Part shown: in pieces, positions 34,172 to 45,979 of the stretch
Layout of the letters: the number at the start of each line of letters is the position of its first letter
Position numbering within the stretch: the first letter of the stretch is position 1
Origin: Heterobilharzia americana
Taxonomy: Eukaryota > Platyhelminthes > Trematoda > Strigeidida > Schistosomatidae
Assembly: GCA_944470555.2 (NCBI GenBank)
Contig: OX104134.1
Location: 50,149,890-50,213,889 of the forward strand
DNA length: 64,000 bases
Direction: 5' to 3'
Made by a program: the position numbers and the translations under genes
Notes under the pieces: model-generated
Seen by the model: the letters and a program-made list of their open reading frames with translations, nothing else
The model's database searches: none
What the model was told of the DNA's origin: nothing

Positions 34172-35365
34172 CTACAAGAAAAACGTCATGTTTATAAATA
34201 CAACTACACAAGGCGCAAAAACATACAGTGAAGTTACTGTAAAATATAATACCCTTTCTCAAAAAGAATATTCAACAAAAGTAGCACTGATCAAAACCGG
34301 AAGATTATTTCAAGTGGGAACATCCTGTTGTATCCATGACTAGCTGACCGAAAAGAAACACTACGAAGGCTCTAGTAAGCCTATCAACCCCTCTTGTTTG
34401 TGATAGCTTGATTAGGCTACTGACACTCTTCACGCGTTTGGTACACATAATTGGTAATTTAGTTATTATCACCTTTACTGTTATCTAATGCATATATCTG
34501 AATTAATTTAACCATGTTTATATCAAATGACTATGCTGAATAATTTGTAAATGTAAAGCCTGACGAGAATTTACCGAAAATACGTATCAGCTTCAAACTC
34601 TCCTAATTATCACAATGGGAATATTTAAATCATAAATATACGAAAACATCAGAAATATACTTTCCCGCTTGTATCTCACTATGAATACTTATTGAAAATA
34701 AGAAACCATGTGTAAGTTCGGGTAATAATAGGTTATGAGACGAAATTATTGTATAAGAACCGCTTTTTCTTACCTGACTACCATAAATCTCTGTAGGTGG
34801 AAAAGCTTTGAACCTATTGGTTGAGAGGCAGGTGCTTCAACGAATAAAGTGTAACTCACAAAAAGGTAATATATTCATCAACCAGTTATATGGTAGTGCA
34901 CCATAGTACGTCATGTAAGTAAATGATGCTACTTTAAAAAACTGAAACCCAACAATCCAAAGGAATACACTACACCCTCGAATAAATTTCAGTTGCTCAG
35001 AATAACGCATTGTAACAATCAGGATGTGTTAGGTAACACTTGAGAAATAGCACGGCGCTTTCGTGTACGTTAATATACAAAGCTGTGAAGCTCATCTATT
35101 TGGAAAAATGGAAGTGATTCAGAAAATGATAATCAGATTTCAGAATAACCTACATTCGCTTTAGAACCCAAACAGTGATAAGAAAAATGAAAGCAGTCGG
35201 CGCTAAACAACACACCAACCGGCAAACAACTTCACATATGAAAATTTTCACTTAAAGTTGCACAAATAGCTAGTATTTTCACGTGTGCCACGTTGAAAAT
35301 GATAACCATTACTAGGTGACAAGGGGATGATAATTATAGATAATTATATACATTTTAATACTTAC

Positions 35366-35710
35366 CACAGGAGTCAAGACCTGGGTTTCAATAGGTTTTC
35401 GCATCAAAGTATTGTAAGCTAGAAGAGTAAGCAAACAAATGCTTACTATCATCGACACGGAGGAAAATATCACGCCACACGAAAACCAAAGATTCCAAGG
35501 GACGAAATTGAAGCGACATAAGTAGTGGAAAAATTTGTTCAACCTTTGGGTAAACAGACGTGCTTGTAGAAGATTGAATGAAATACCAAAATGAGAGGTG
35601 AACTTAGTATACCAATTCCTTGTATATGGATTTGTACGCAAAGCTATGTCGATCAAATAGATTGAAGCCCAAACTCCAAGAAAGTATGATACAAAACTTG
35701 TAACTGTCAT
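35366..35710 (-). CDS. MBTPS2: Site-2 protease (S2P), exon 1: N-terminal membrane region
   Basis: The ATG at 35,710 gives MTVTSFVSYFLGVWASIYLI as the start, a first membrane helix at once, as in animal S2P. I chose it over upstream codons because the helix begins within a few residues, as in the family. GISFNLLQARLFTQRLNKFF and the aromatic-rich FVPWNLWFSCGVIFSSVSMI helix follow, then IETQVLTPV just before GTAAGT. Human S2P has a Ser-rich loop after this point and then resumes with the GINLP segment. Here exon 1 ends in phase 0 but exon 2 needs phase 1. An extra small exon between 34,172 and 35,365 is therefore likely. No promoter motif could be assigned upstream. Confidence 0.85.
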
Positions 35711-37640
35711 TACGGACTTGAACAAAATTCAAAACTGCACACTGATTAGAAAAATGTACTAGAAAAAACCTTATGATCTCATTATGACCAGTGAACCTAG
35801 GCAGGAACACGATAATTCAGTTAGGAAGGTGCCAAAATCCATAAATTCACAATAGTCACTCTGTAAAAATTGAAAAGTAACTTGTATTAATGATAGCATA
35901 ATCACATTTAAGTTTTCATTGGAGAAACATTCTGTTACAAAAGATGAAAGTTAGTGTAGCCTGATCGAACAGCTCCAGACTACAACAAAGGGTGAATATA
36001 TTGCAAATGAAAATCACCAACTGCGTAAAATAAAACAAGCTCACTTTATTTCGATGACTTTCTTGATATGTTGACGACCTAAAATTAACGTACAATCGAT
36101 GAAATTAGAACATAAGTTTTTGCTGAGTCGAAAAAAAACATGAAAACCTATGCAATTTGAGGAGATAGGAAGGAGAAATATTATGATATATTCGTTACAG
36201 GCGACAAAGAAAATAATGTCCAATTGTGAGTAACTGGGATGATTTGACGATTTTTGCAGCTGGCTTACAACAAAACTTACTACACAACAGCCGAAAATAT
36301 ACTGTAGAATAATGCGCAATATACATAAGATAAAATTTATCATAAATATATTTGTGATGGAAGTTTACACATTAGTTTTTAACTAGTGTCCTTAAGATTG
36401 CCTCTTTTCAGTGTCTTTACTTAAAAGAACTCCATAGTCTGTCACTGTTGAAAGTCATTGATTGACATACTATCACTCCAAGACTGTTTCGTTGATATGA
36501 CGCTGTTTGCTGTCTGTGACTCGGATGAGCTGGAACAATTTATGGCTACTGTCGCGTACAGCTACTGCTTCTATTCCATTCGTGATTTCTGCTTACCGAA
36601 TCTCGTAGTCCTTCCCTAAGTGCTATGATTTTTCACATACAGAACAAGGTCATACTACAATACTCGCTGTTTACCGAAATAGACCGACAAGAAGTTACAA
36701 AGAACTCAGGAAGAGAACATTCTTTGGAACAGAGAACTGCTTTGTCTATTTTATAGCATCCTACGGATGCAGGCAATACTGACCTATGCTTTCAAGAGGT
36801 TCGACAGCCAGTCTTCAATTTAGTTCAACTTGCTATTTTAGTAGCAAAAATGGATGCGATAAATTCACTTAACGACACACTTTTAGGACAACTTTGCTGA
36901 ACACCAATGGGGAAGATGAACGTAATATACAGTTAGGAATTAGCGCAGTACGGACAGGTGGTTCAGAAGGAACAATAGTCTTTAATACCCTCAAGATATC
37001 AGTGGATAACTGCAACTTTATCTATTTGGGTTAGGTCTAAAAAGGTATGCAGCTTAGCTGCAGTAAGTTGGGTCAAGTGGTTTCTGGGAAAAAACACAGT
37101 AAATGGTTGTGAAAATAGCACACTTGATTGGTTGTTCTACTTTTTTCATTTTCACCTTTTTAGGAGCAAGACACCACTAGAAGCAGTGGGCTTCTAAACA
37201 GTGAGTCAAGTTCGAATAATGCTCTGCCACCAACCGGCAAAACAAGCAGTATTTTAAGTTGATAGGGCAGTACGTAAACCTGTGCTAAATTGAACTGAAA
37301 CGCATTTTACTTTCAATAACACCAGGGTTGATTTATATCGGCTTAACCTTGAAAGGCCCTATGACTACGCTATGGAACTATCTAGTACGCAACCCTACAC
37401 TTGCATGAATCCAGACACTCGGTTCAAATTTATGCAGAAATTTGGAGCAAACGAAGTGTTTTCAACAACTGGTTCAGTGTATAATGGAGTTACGGTTCAC
37501 TGATCTATGCATTCGATTTTCAACTAACAGATAACCGTTTCGAACCCCGGTCTTTATACCTAAGCTTAGCAGCCAGGTGGTGTTATCATTAACCAGTACG
37601 CAACAGATATGAGTGACCGATAGCTGCTACCATGACAAGG
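35711..37640. other. Upstream of S2P, no gene recognised
   Basis: This should hold the S2P promoter and 5' untranslated region, but no motif could be assigned. A B-box-like CGTTTCGAACCCC near 37,531 suggests an old tRNA-derived repeat. Other blocks at 36.5-37.3 kb look like eroded repeats without a readable frame. Confidence 0.4.
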
Positions 37641-37839
37641 TCATCGGGATTTCATATCACAATGACCCAACGAGCCATAGTGGCTGGAACGCTTGTTCCG
37701 ACAGGGTTCTAGCACACCAAAAATGTCTGTTGAATGGTGGCTAGACGAAAACCAGTTACCGTTGTAGTGTAAATTGCTACAATATGATAGGAGTGAGAAT
37801 GAGGCCACGCTACTGGTCTGACAGAAGTGTGACAGCAGT

Positions 37840-39305
37840 AGGGTTTCCCTTAAATGACCAGAAGTGCCACGCCGCCGTCTGCCCTACATGAAGGCGGAAG
37901 GTTAGAAAAGGTTGGCCGCAAATACGGTCCACTCCTTTCTGCTTTACGGTCTGCCGGTGTCACCAGTAAGGTGTTAGAATAATCAAACCTCATACCAATA
38001 ATCCTAAAAAGACTGTGACAGCCCCCAGGCAGATGTCCAATAGGCTCTGCGGTCACAAGTTTTTTTTATAGGTACCTTAAGAAGAAATAGCCTGTCAAGG
38101 TATGGGCAGCCGGGAAGTATCAACCCCCTGCACGCTTTTAGTTGAACACAAAACCCAATCAAACAACCTATCCTCTTCAACTCTTTTTCTTCGTCTTCAA
38201 CTCCTGATACCGATAGCAAGCCTCTCACAACTTCCGTAACCTCTCATCCGGTGACTGTTTCCAACGGTCAAGGTCATCGAAACCTCATTTCTAGTCTCGT
38301 AAGCCTCCGGCACCGATACCATACTGGGACTTTCAACATCCAAACTCAATGCGAACAGCAGCAGAAATTGCTCGCCAGAACTTTGGGATTTCAAGCCATG
38401 TATGTTTGTTATATCTCCGAGACACGTATACAGGACCCGTGTGGTTATCAAATTGACCTCAACTGACCATTGGAGTGAATCTTCAAGTCACCTTACGAGT
38501 GTCCGGAGATCCAATAATTAGCTCCAGTGGACTCATTGGTGTAGGCAAAACATTAATCTGCAGAACAGAATGTGCACTTTTCTACTGGATACTGGTAAAC
38601 GGCCATTTACGTGCTGAATGTCCGACTGAAAAGATATGCAAAGACCAGGAAGAATGGTAAGACCAACTGATGTCGATTTGTAAACTTTGAATATGTACAC
38701 ATCAACTGCAGAGGATGAATTCTATGAGCTGTCAGTTTTGCTACAGAAATCAAAACCTTCAGGTGTACTTATAATTGCAGGTGATTTCTAGCTGTGACAA
38801 TCCGAAAGGCATCTCGGGGGTATATACGGAATTCCACGCCAACGAACCGACAACGATGATGGTCTGTTGCAGTTTTGACCCGACAATCACTTGTTTTTGG
38901 ATAACAATAGTTTTAAGCATGAGGAGAAACAGTCTCACATGTCGTCCGCAGACATCAAACCAATAATGGACACAGACAGTCCACATTGCCATAAGTCATT
39001 GTTGAAGATTGCTGCTCCTTGTGGAGAAAATGTGGCGGGGTATTAAGCCTGCTGTAGAAACAGCGGCAAAGACGGTAGGTAATCTACACCCAGAGGTTCG
39101 CAAACATCATTGGATTTCCGCAGCCATCCAAACTGATTTATGGGAGAAGACTGATTCCAGCTGGCTCTGACCACAATGAAGAGCGAAACCACCCCAGACG
39201 TAAATTAACGGAGAGTCTTCGCTGCGATCACAAGCAGTAGTGGCTGGCGAGATAGATGGGGAAAACGTCAGAACAAAGTAACCCCAAGCAACTATTTAGG
39301 GTTAC
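37840..39305 (+). mobile_element. RTE-2 LINE copy: 5' region, endonuclease and linker
   Basis: The 5' region (about 37,840-38,300) leads into the endonuclease start GTFNIQTQCEQQQKLLARTL at about 38,325. VCYISETRIQDP at 38,403-38,440 is the conserved catalytic-glutamate block of apurinic-type endonucleases. SGDPIISSSGLIGVGKTLI follows near 38,505, and AECALFYWILVNGHLRAECP. The linker is still readable near 39,230-39,305 (WLAR..MGK..., KQLFRVT). Frames shift repeatedly and stops are frequent. The copy ends abruptly at the tRNA-like unit at 39,306. Confidence 0.7.
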
Positions 39306-39379
39306 TGTGGGGCTGTAGACCAGTGGTCTAGGGAGATGACTTTCAACCTCTGGGTTACGGGTTCGATTCCCGCTCCACA
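39306..39379 (+). repeat. tRNA-like unit at a chimeric RTE-2 junction
   Basis: These 74 bp can form a 7-bp acceptor-like stem (TGTGGGG with CTCCACA, one G-U pair) and contain a canonical B-box (GGGTTCGATTCCC) with a 4-bp T-stem. An A-box-like TAGACCAGTGGTCTAGG precedes it. The anticodon stem pairs badly, so it is a tRNA pseudogene or SINE head, not a working tRNA. The last bases (CTCCACAC) coincide with the first bases of the RTE-2 block that follows (CTCCATAC at 31,236 in the sister copy). Confidence 0.5.
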
Positions 39380-40011
39380 CTAGCTGTATTTCTCGACCTG
39401 AAGGATGCATTCGACCCCGTTGACCGACAAGTCTTATGACAATGTCTCTCACTGAAAGACGTGCCGAGTAAGTACATCACCTCATTGAAGGCTCTCCTAC
39501 TCGAACACTTTTGGGCGTGTTAGAGCCTATGGTGAGATGTCCAGAGAGCTATCCTCATCGAGTGGTGTCCGTCAAGGGTGCCCACTGTTTCCATTCTTAT
39601 TCAATTTTACCATAGATATTCTCATGGAGGTCTCTCTCTCGTCACCTGATTACACAGACGTTGACCTAATCGCGGGAGAATTCTTGTTAAACCTAGAATA
39701 TGCAGATGACATAGTCCTGTTAGGTGAAGACGCTGACAAAATGCAGTCTTCTGAACACTGAAAATGTTTGGGATGAGTTTCTCATTACCCAAATGCAAAT
39801 TGTTGCTCCAGGATTGGTCTTCAACGGTGCCACGGCTAACAATAGAGAGTGTAGTGGTTGAGTGTGTCGACCACTTCCCTTACCTGGGAAGTAGAATGGT
39901 GGCTCAGTGGCCGATGAAATTTCTGTACGGATAAAAAAGGCTCGACTGGCTTTCACCAACTCACTCTACCTGTGGTGCCGCCGTGATATCCAATTGTCTA
40001 CTAAGGGTCGT
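39373..40011 (+). mobile_element. RTE-2 reverse transcriptase block, near-identical to 31,236-31,871
   Basis: It contains motif B (SSSGVRQGCPLFPFLFNFTI) and motif C (LNLEYADDIVLLGEDADKMQ). It is almost base-identical to the copy at 31.2 kb, including its in-frame stops (for example the TGA after GACCGACAAGTCTTA, and TGTTAGAG). It ends at CTAAGGGTC, where the 31 kb copy continues into the RT C-terminus. Compared with the strongly decayed endonuclease part immediately upstream, this block is much closer to its relative, so it has a separate history. Confidence 0.8.
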
Positions 40012-41080
40012 CCTATTTTTTAATTCAGAGGTGCTAGGATTAGTGTATATGATTCCTGACGATGACTACGAACTTATCCAGGTTCCCAACTACTTTCTTT
40101 CTGGATTAAGTGGAAGTACATAAATGCCTTTTCAGACCTGGCACTGAAAAGAGCTACTCCCCGCTGTTCATTCGCTGCTTTGACACTGAGAACTGCAAAT
40201 CTACTTGAAACTAAACGGTAGGGGTCCAAAGAGTCAAAATCTGGGTTGTATTAGGTTTCAGGATGTACAACTTAATACTAAAGCATGCTGCAAAAGCGGA
40301 CATTTTGCTAATAATTTTGAAAGTACATGCACAACGCCTTAGAACAAGCAAATAGCACGGTATACTGTGGGAAATACTTCTCTTTAACTCAAATGAGATT
40401 GTCGACAGGTCTATCTATAATAAGCGACAGCCCCTCAATAATTCGAAGCTTCGTAAAATGACTGCTTAGTTTTCCGCTACTTAATCGGCCGCTTCTAGAT
40501 CCTTTGGTAGTTGCTCAAGGGTGGTATTTTATAGTTCCATTGCACTATTAAGTAATGGCTATGAATGTTACAAGCTTCGCTCTAGTACATAGTTGGCCTT
40601 TCAGGTCCTCGAGTCTGACATGTGGGTCGACAACGAACTGATACATAATGTAGTCTGAGGTCGCTCTATGAGACAGTGCTTGTGACAAAGAACTGCAATG
40701 TATGCAAAGCATTACCCAGTTCAGTACCTGAGTTCTTCAGAATAGCGCAATAAAACGAACTATATACCCAGACCAATCGCTTTAAAGTCTGTTATCCCTG
40801 GTTAAGGTGGAAATATGAAACATTCTGAAATAGAATCCAGAAGAGTCTATACAACTTTATTAAACCGGCGCTAAATGGAACTAAGGTGCTTTACTCACTC
40901 GCATGATTGAAAGAACGTAACGTACGGTCTGATCAAGGCGCCTAATCTACTCCATCACTAATCATCCAAAAACCTCAATTATACATACAGTTAGCTAATC
41001 GATCTGTTTTAACCCTTCAGGTAATGATTTCCACAAATTTTGGAGATTTCTCTGGTTTGCAACAACCAATGGAGATGATT
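40012..41080. other. No gene recognised
   Basis: Mixed sequence between an RTE-2 fragment and the CR1-A element. Short blocks resemble eroded LINE sequence but could not be aligned to a named domain. Confidence 0.4.
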
Positions 41081-41084
41081 TTAC

Positions 41085-43127
41085 CTAGTCCAATATCCAA
41101 TATCCAATATTGATAGTGCGAGCGTAGAAAACTAGTAGTTTTTGATCTCTCGCGTCTAGTTCTTAGGGCTTGGTTCCAGTTGTTCGGTTCACTCCTGCAG
41201 TGGACGAGGAAATCCCCTCTGCTTTCTTGCTTTTAGCTTCGGTGAGGTGGATGTTTTGTGGGTTAGTAGGTTGTAATTTGTAGAGTGATTAGGGAGCTAC
41301 GGGCTGCTGGGAAGTTTAGAGAACAACCGTGACTCCTGTCTGTGTAGGTACCTGAAAGAGAATATTAAGGTAGTGGTAAAGGAATGAAGAGAGAAATAAG
41401 GAAGAGTAAAAAAATAAATAAATAAATAAATAAAATAATAAAAAAATAAAAATAAAATAAAAAAAAAAAAATAAAAAATAAATAAAATTAAAAATAAAAA
41501 TAATAGTAATAATAATGTAGGGAAGAGGAAAGGGAAGGAGAATAAAAGAAGGGGTGAAGAGAGAAATGAGAACGAAAGAAAAGTATTTGGGAATTGCCCG
41601 AATGGTCGCGTGGGTTTGGTTCCTACAGAAGAATTAGTAGGTAATGTGGGTGTATTAAGGAGAGAGATAGTGAGTGGTAGTTAGGAGGGAGTTGAGGGGT
41701 ACTGAGGTTGGTGACTACCTGAGTACGTCCGTGGTAGTCCATGCGAGGTGACATAACTGTCTAATCGCCTCTTGAAAGAGTCGATTGAAGGAGCTATAAC
41801 GATGTGTCGCGGTAAGGCATTCCATAAAGCACATACTCTCAGGGAGAAAAATTTGGACCTGAGTGTGGTGTTGGCTCTCTGGTGTGCTATCTTAAAGGGG
41901 TTTCCTCGTGAAGATCGTTCAGTTGCAGGCAAAATTGATTTGTTTGCATGGTCTGCCTGATGGGCGATCTTGTATGCCATAATGAGGTCACCCCTTTTCC
42001 TGCGATAACCCAAGGTAAATAGGTTGAGGTGTTTAAGTCTTTCAATACGTCTTTCCCCTTAGCCCCACAACTGATTTTGTTGCAGTTCTTTGTATTCTTT
42101 CAAGGAGATTAGAGTCTCTCTTGAGTGTTGGAGGAGCCACCGTATTGAAGACCTCTAGGTGCGGCCGCACGTAGGATTTGAAAATGGTGAGGAAGAGTTC
42201 GGGAGTGAGGGCGCCAAGCTGTCTACGCAGAAAGTGTAGAATGGCGTTCGCTCTGGTTGTCATACCTTTGTAGTTGGAGCTGGTGTCCAAGGTGTCGGAG
42301 AAGTTGAGCCCCAAATCTTTCTCCATGGACACTCTGGTGATAGCACGGTTGCTCAACATGTACTGGAAGTCGGTCGTACTTGCCTCATTTTTACTGATGT
42401 GCATTACTTTGCACTTTTCCAGTTGAAGCTCAGACCATTTTCCGACGACCAGAGCTCGAGTTGCTGCAAGTCCTTTTGTAGTGCTGCACAGTCGGCTTCT
42501 TCGTTTACCACCCTCCAAATTTTTATGTCGTCAGCGAAGAGGAGGATGGGTGAGGATATTTTGTCTGGCAGATCGTTGACAAAGAGGAGGAACAGAAGCG
42601 GTCCTAGGATTGCTCCTTGGGATACTCCTGACGTCGACGGTCTCCACTCCGACCTTATTCTGTTCACTTTAGTGCAGAACTGCCTCCCTTCCAGGTACTC
42701 CTTGAACCAAGAGAGTAGGGGTCCACTTATACCAGCTGACATGATCTTGTGAAGCAGTACTGTGGGTGGGACACTGTCAAATGCTTTGGCTAGGTCGAGA
42801 AATACAACATGTACAGGTTTTCTATTATCCCAGCTTTGTGTCCAGTCGTCCCAGGCAGTTAGTAAGTTGGTGGCACATGAGCGACCACTACGAAAGCCGT
42901 GCTGAGCAGTGTGGACAGTGTTTTCTCTATTGAGGAATTCCCAGATGGTGTCAGCTACCAGGCTTTCCAACACTTTCGACACAATAGGGAGTAGGGCAAT
43001 CGGCCTGTAGCTGCCAGGGTTTTTTCTGTCTCCTCCCTTGAAGATGGGTGACAAGATGGCACTCTTCCATTCTTTAGGGAGTTTGCACGAGTCTATTGAG
43101 TGCTCAACTGGGAGTTGCAGCAGTTAA
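41085..43127 (-). mobile_element. CR1-type LINE (SR1-like), 5'-truncated
   Basis: The reverse transcriptase is nearly complete, on the minus strand from 43,127. It begins at LPKEWKSAILSPIFKGGDRK. YRPIALLPIVSKVLES and QHGFRSGRSCATNLL follow; motif A is VVFLDLAKAFDSVPP, motif B SGVSQGAILGPLLFLLFVND and motif C ILLFADDIKIW with intact FADD. One frameshift lies near 42,415-42,425 (NGLSFNW/KCKVMHISKNE) and a second near 42,055 (VGLRGK / ERRIERLKHLNLF). The C-terminal domain ends near 41,690 (RKRGDLIMAYKIAH). The endonuclease is absent. The 3' end is marked by a TCCAATA repeat at 41,090-41,107, the kind of short terminal repeat known in CR1 elements. It is inactive but young by decay. Confidence 0.85.
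41405..41520. repeat. A-rich low-complexity tract
   Basis: About 115 bp made almost entirely of A and TAAA/AAT units, inside the 3' untranslated part of the CR1-A element (T-rich on the element's own strand). Confidence 0.9.
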
Positions 43128-45950
43128 CATTTAAGAAGCGCAAATTAACGCTTCACTTTTCTGACCAATATTTCTAAAGTTTGGCCCAAAGGCCTCACAT
43201 AAAATGAGTCAGAGGAAAGAAGAAACTTCCTTCAAGGTAATCAGTTAGGATACAGTGGTGCGATATTAATAAACTTTCATGTGTCCAATATCACAAGGAA
43301 ACAGATTCATGTAGTGCAGACCGGATATGAACTTAGTAACACCCACCTGAGTGCACTTCAGCTTTTTTTGGATCGAGTCCTGACAGCAGTACTGAAAGTC
43401 GGGTGAACTTATCGCTGGTACTCAGTATGAATCTTAATTGAAGGTATACAGTCAAAAGTTGTGATCCCAAGCCACTGTTCGTTCTGCTCTTACTGTAGGG
43501 ATGTTAGCTAAATAACGACTACATACAGGGAAGTTCCGACATAATGGTTTGGAAGGGCTATGGTTTTCAACTTAACCAAACAGTCTATATCTAATGTTAG
43601 AGAATATTGCAGCAAATAAACTGGTAAAACTTAGGGATCAACGGTTAAGTGGTTTTCAGTGGTCATTTGATCTATACAGTCAAGTCGACCTGGTATCTTC
43701 TCACTCCCCATGGCACCAAAGTTGAGGTAGGGGTACACCAGGTAGCTCGGCATACGATTTGTCAACAACGTCCGCTTTGTCAGCCCTCGTGTTGACTATC
43801 AGAAACCGGAGATTTCCCAAAATATGCCTTATTTGTGGTGCTCACTGCATCCATATGTAAATCGATTCTGGTATGTCTGATAGGCATTTAACCTTTGTTT
43901 ATACTGAAAAGATTTCGCTGATGTAGTAGGAGAGCCAGTTAGCTATGAACGGTTAAGATCTTATCAACTCCACCGAATCTTCACCTGAAAGAATAGATGG
44001 AACTCCGTACACATTTGTCTCGCATGCAAGAAATAATCATCTAGGGCAGCTCTGAAAGGTGTGTACAAACTTTCCGCAGATACCTCACGGGCCCCTGTTA
44101 TCGCTGAATCACACCTGCTCCCAAACTGGTATTATGCAGCTTCCTGTGACTGAATATATGATTCTGAAACTAACATTTCCAGTCTTTTGACTTCCCCTGG
44201 AAATCTTAGGGGGCAGTTGTCAACCACTGGGGTGAATAGGGCGTCCAGCTGGGGTAGGTCGAGGAATAAAATATATCACTTCTTTAAATGTTGCTTTGAA
44301 CTCCTGTTTAGAGACCTCATCAAGTACATCCTCAGTTATGTGTGATGGTACAGCTTGTGATAAGCAACACTGCCATGCACCATATGGTCAGTTTCACAGG
44401 CGCAGAACCGTAATGCAATTAGTACTTTCGCAGCTTAAATAATAGTATGAGGTGATTGCAATTTCTAAGGAAGAAGAATTTAGATTCCGGTAACCTCCAC
44501 TGTTGACTCATGGGAACTTAGTCTAAACGGACTGTCTGCACTCTGTATCAAAAGACACTACAGTGGTGACATTTTCCGGTGTCTTGGCATTTCTTCGAAG
44601 CCAAGGCTATAAGCTCAGTCTGACTGCTGTTTGAAGTATTGAACTCGTCTACTTTGAAGCATCTGTTTTAATATCCAACTCACGTGCAAGATATACGCGC
44701 AGTCAGCAGCTTAGGGCGATGAGCTCCAATAGACGGCTACAAATTTTGCTATTGCCTAGCTTGACATTCGCGAGGCCTTTGTCTCTGTTGTCCTTGAGTG
44801 CGTCCACTATTTGCTACGCATTTGGTAAACTGCTTTTTCCTTTCTTCAGTCTTATTATTCAGCGTGTAGGTAGAATAGTGGATGCCCTCAATAAAATGCA
44901 TGAAATGCCCGACATTATCAAATTCAGGCCACGGGTGTCAAATCTTCAGCGGTTGCGTCTACTAAAATATTTAGGATTAAGCATATGATGTCCAACGTTT
45001 CCAGATTGCTCAGTGATTCATGAAACATTATCCTTGCCTACATCAGTTCAAATAGCAGTAGTGCTCATTGTGAGAACGAAGCATGCACGAACAAATTTAC
45101 TGTGTACCTCACCTGACGGATAGACATTAGAGATAGAGCTTTTCAAAATGCAGTCATCATAAGTAGTAATTTTCTCAAGTGAAGCGTACGTTTTGCGTCT
45201 AGATAGAAATTACGAGAAAATACCTATTGCCTTTTATTGATAGCACGTGAAGTCTTCTCAAAATGATTTGTTTGATACGGATGTTCAAAGGTTTCTTTAA
45301 ATATTCAGCCCGGCATCACATTATGGCCTGCAGACATAGCAGTACATTCCTGAGACTTATTAGATGCTTTGTCTGACTTGCCACCGATCTGTGGTTGCTT
45401 CTTCAACAACTTCCATTTCCATCCAGTACAGCGGTCTTATTCTTTGAATCTTGGTCAAAATGTATCTTAGCGTCTTCTGACACCATTTTGAAGTACGATG
45501 GCTGTGTAGCCACCAGCTGTTGATGCGTTTTCGTCTGGCCCGTAGTTGGGCACGTTGTTGCAAGGGGGAGCGTAGGGCAGAGCAAGTTTGATGGTGACCA
45601 CGAGAATCTGGAAGTGAAAAGAGGGACGGAAAAAAGGAGAGCCGACAACTCAGAGAGTATAGAGAATATTCTCACATTTAACAATAAAAGATAGCTGACG
45701 GTTAGTAGAACTTGACAACGTGGAGGTGAGGCAGTCCAGAAATCGAAACTGGAGGGTGAACTGGTAGGACTTCGAGTGCACTAAAGCTGCTTCAAACTGA
45801 TATTTGTAATGCTTTCCCTCATGGTTCTCTATCATATTACTAAATTGTCATGTACAGTAGTAACCCTTGATCACTTAATATATTTCATCAGCTTTCTTCT
45901 CATTTTAACCCGCAGGACCAGGCCGAAATTTTTAGGGGGTATTCAGAACG
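43128..45950. other. No gene recognised
   Basis: No supportable gene. A B-box-like GGATCGAGTCC lies near 43,371. Minus-strand frames at 45,360-45,690 and a plus-strand frame at 44,719-44,988 are open but without recognisable motifs. Most of the stretch looks like eroded repeats. Confidence 0.4.
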
Positions 45951-45979
45951 TTTCCGGTGTTCGTTAAACTTGTGCAAAA

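Noticed and set aside
39306..39379. A functional tRNA gene
   Set aside because: Acceptor and T-stems form, but the anticodon stem does not pair and the unit is embedded in LINE sequence.
44719..44988. 89-codon hydrophobic frame as a membrane protein
   Set aside because: It is short, in an eroded repeat region, without recognised motif or splice signals.
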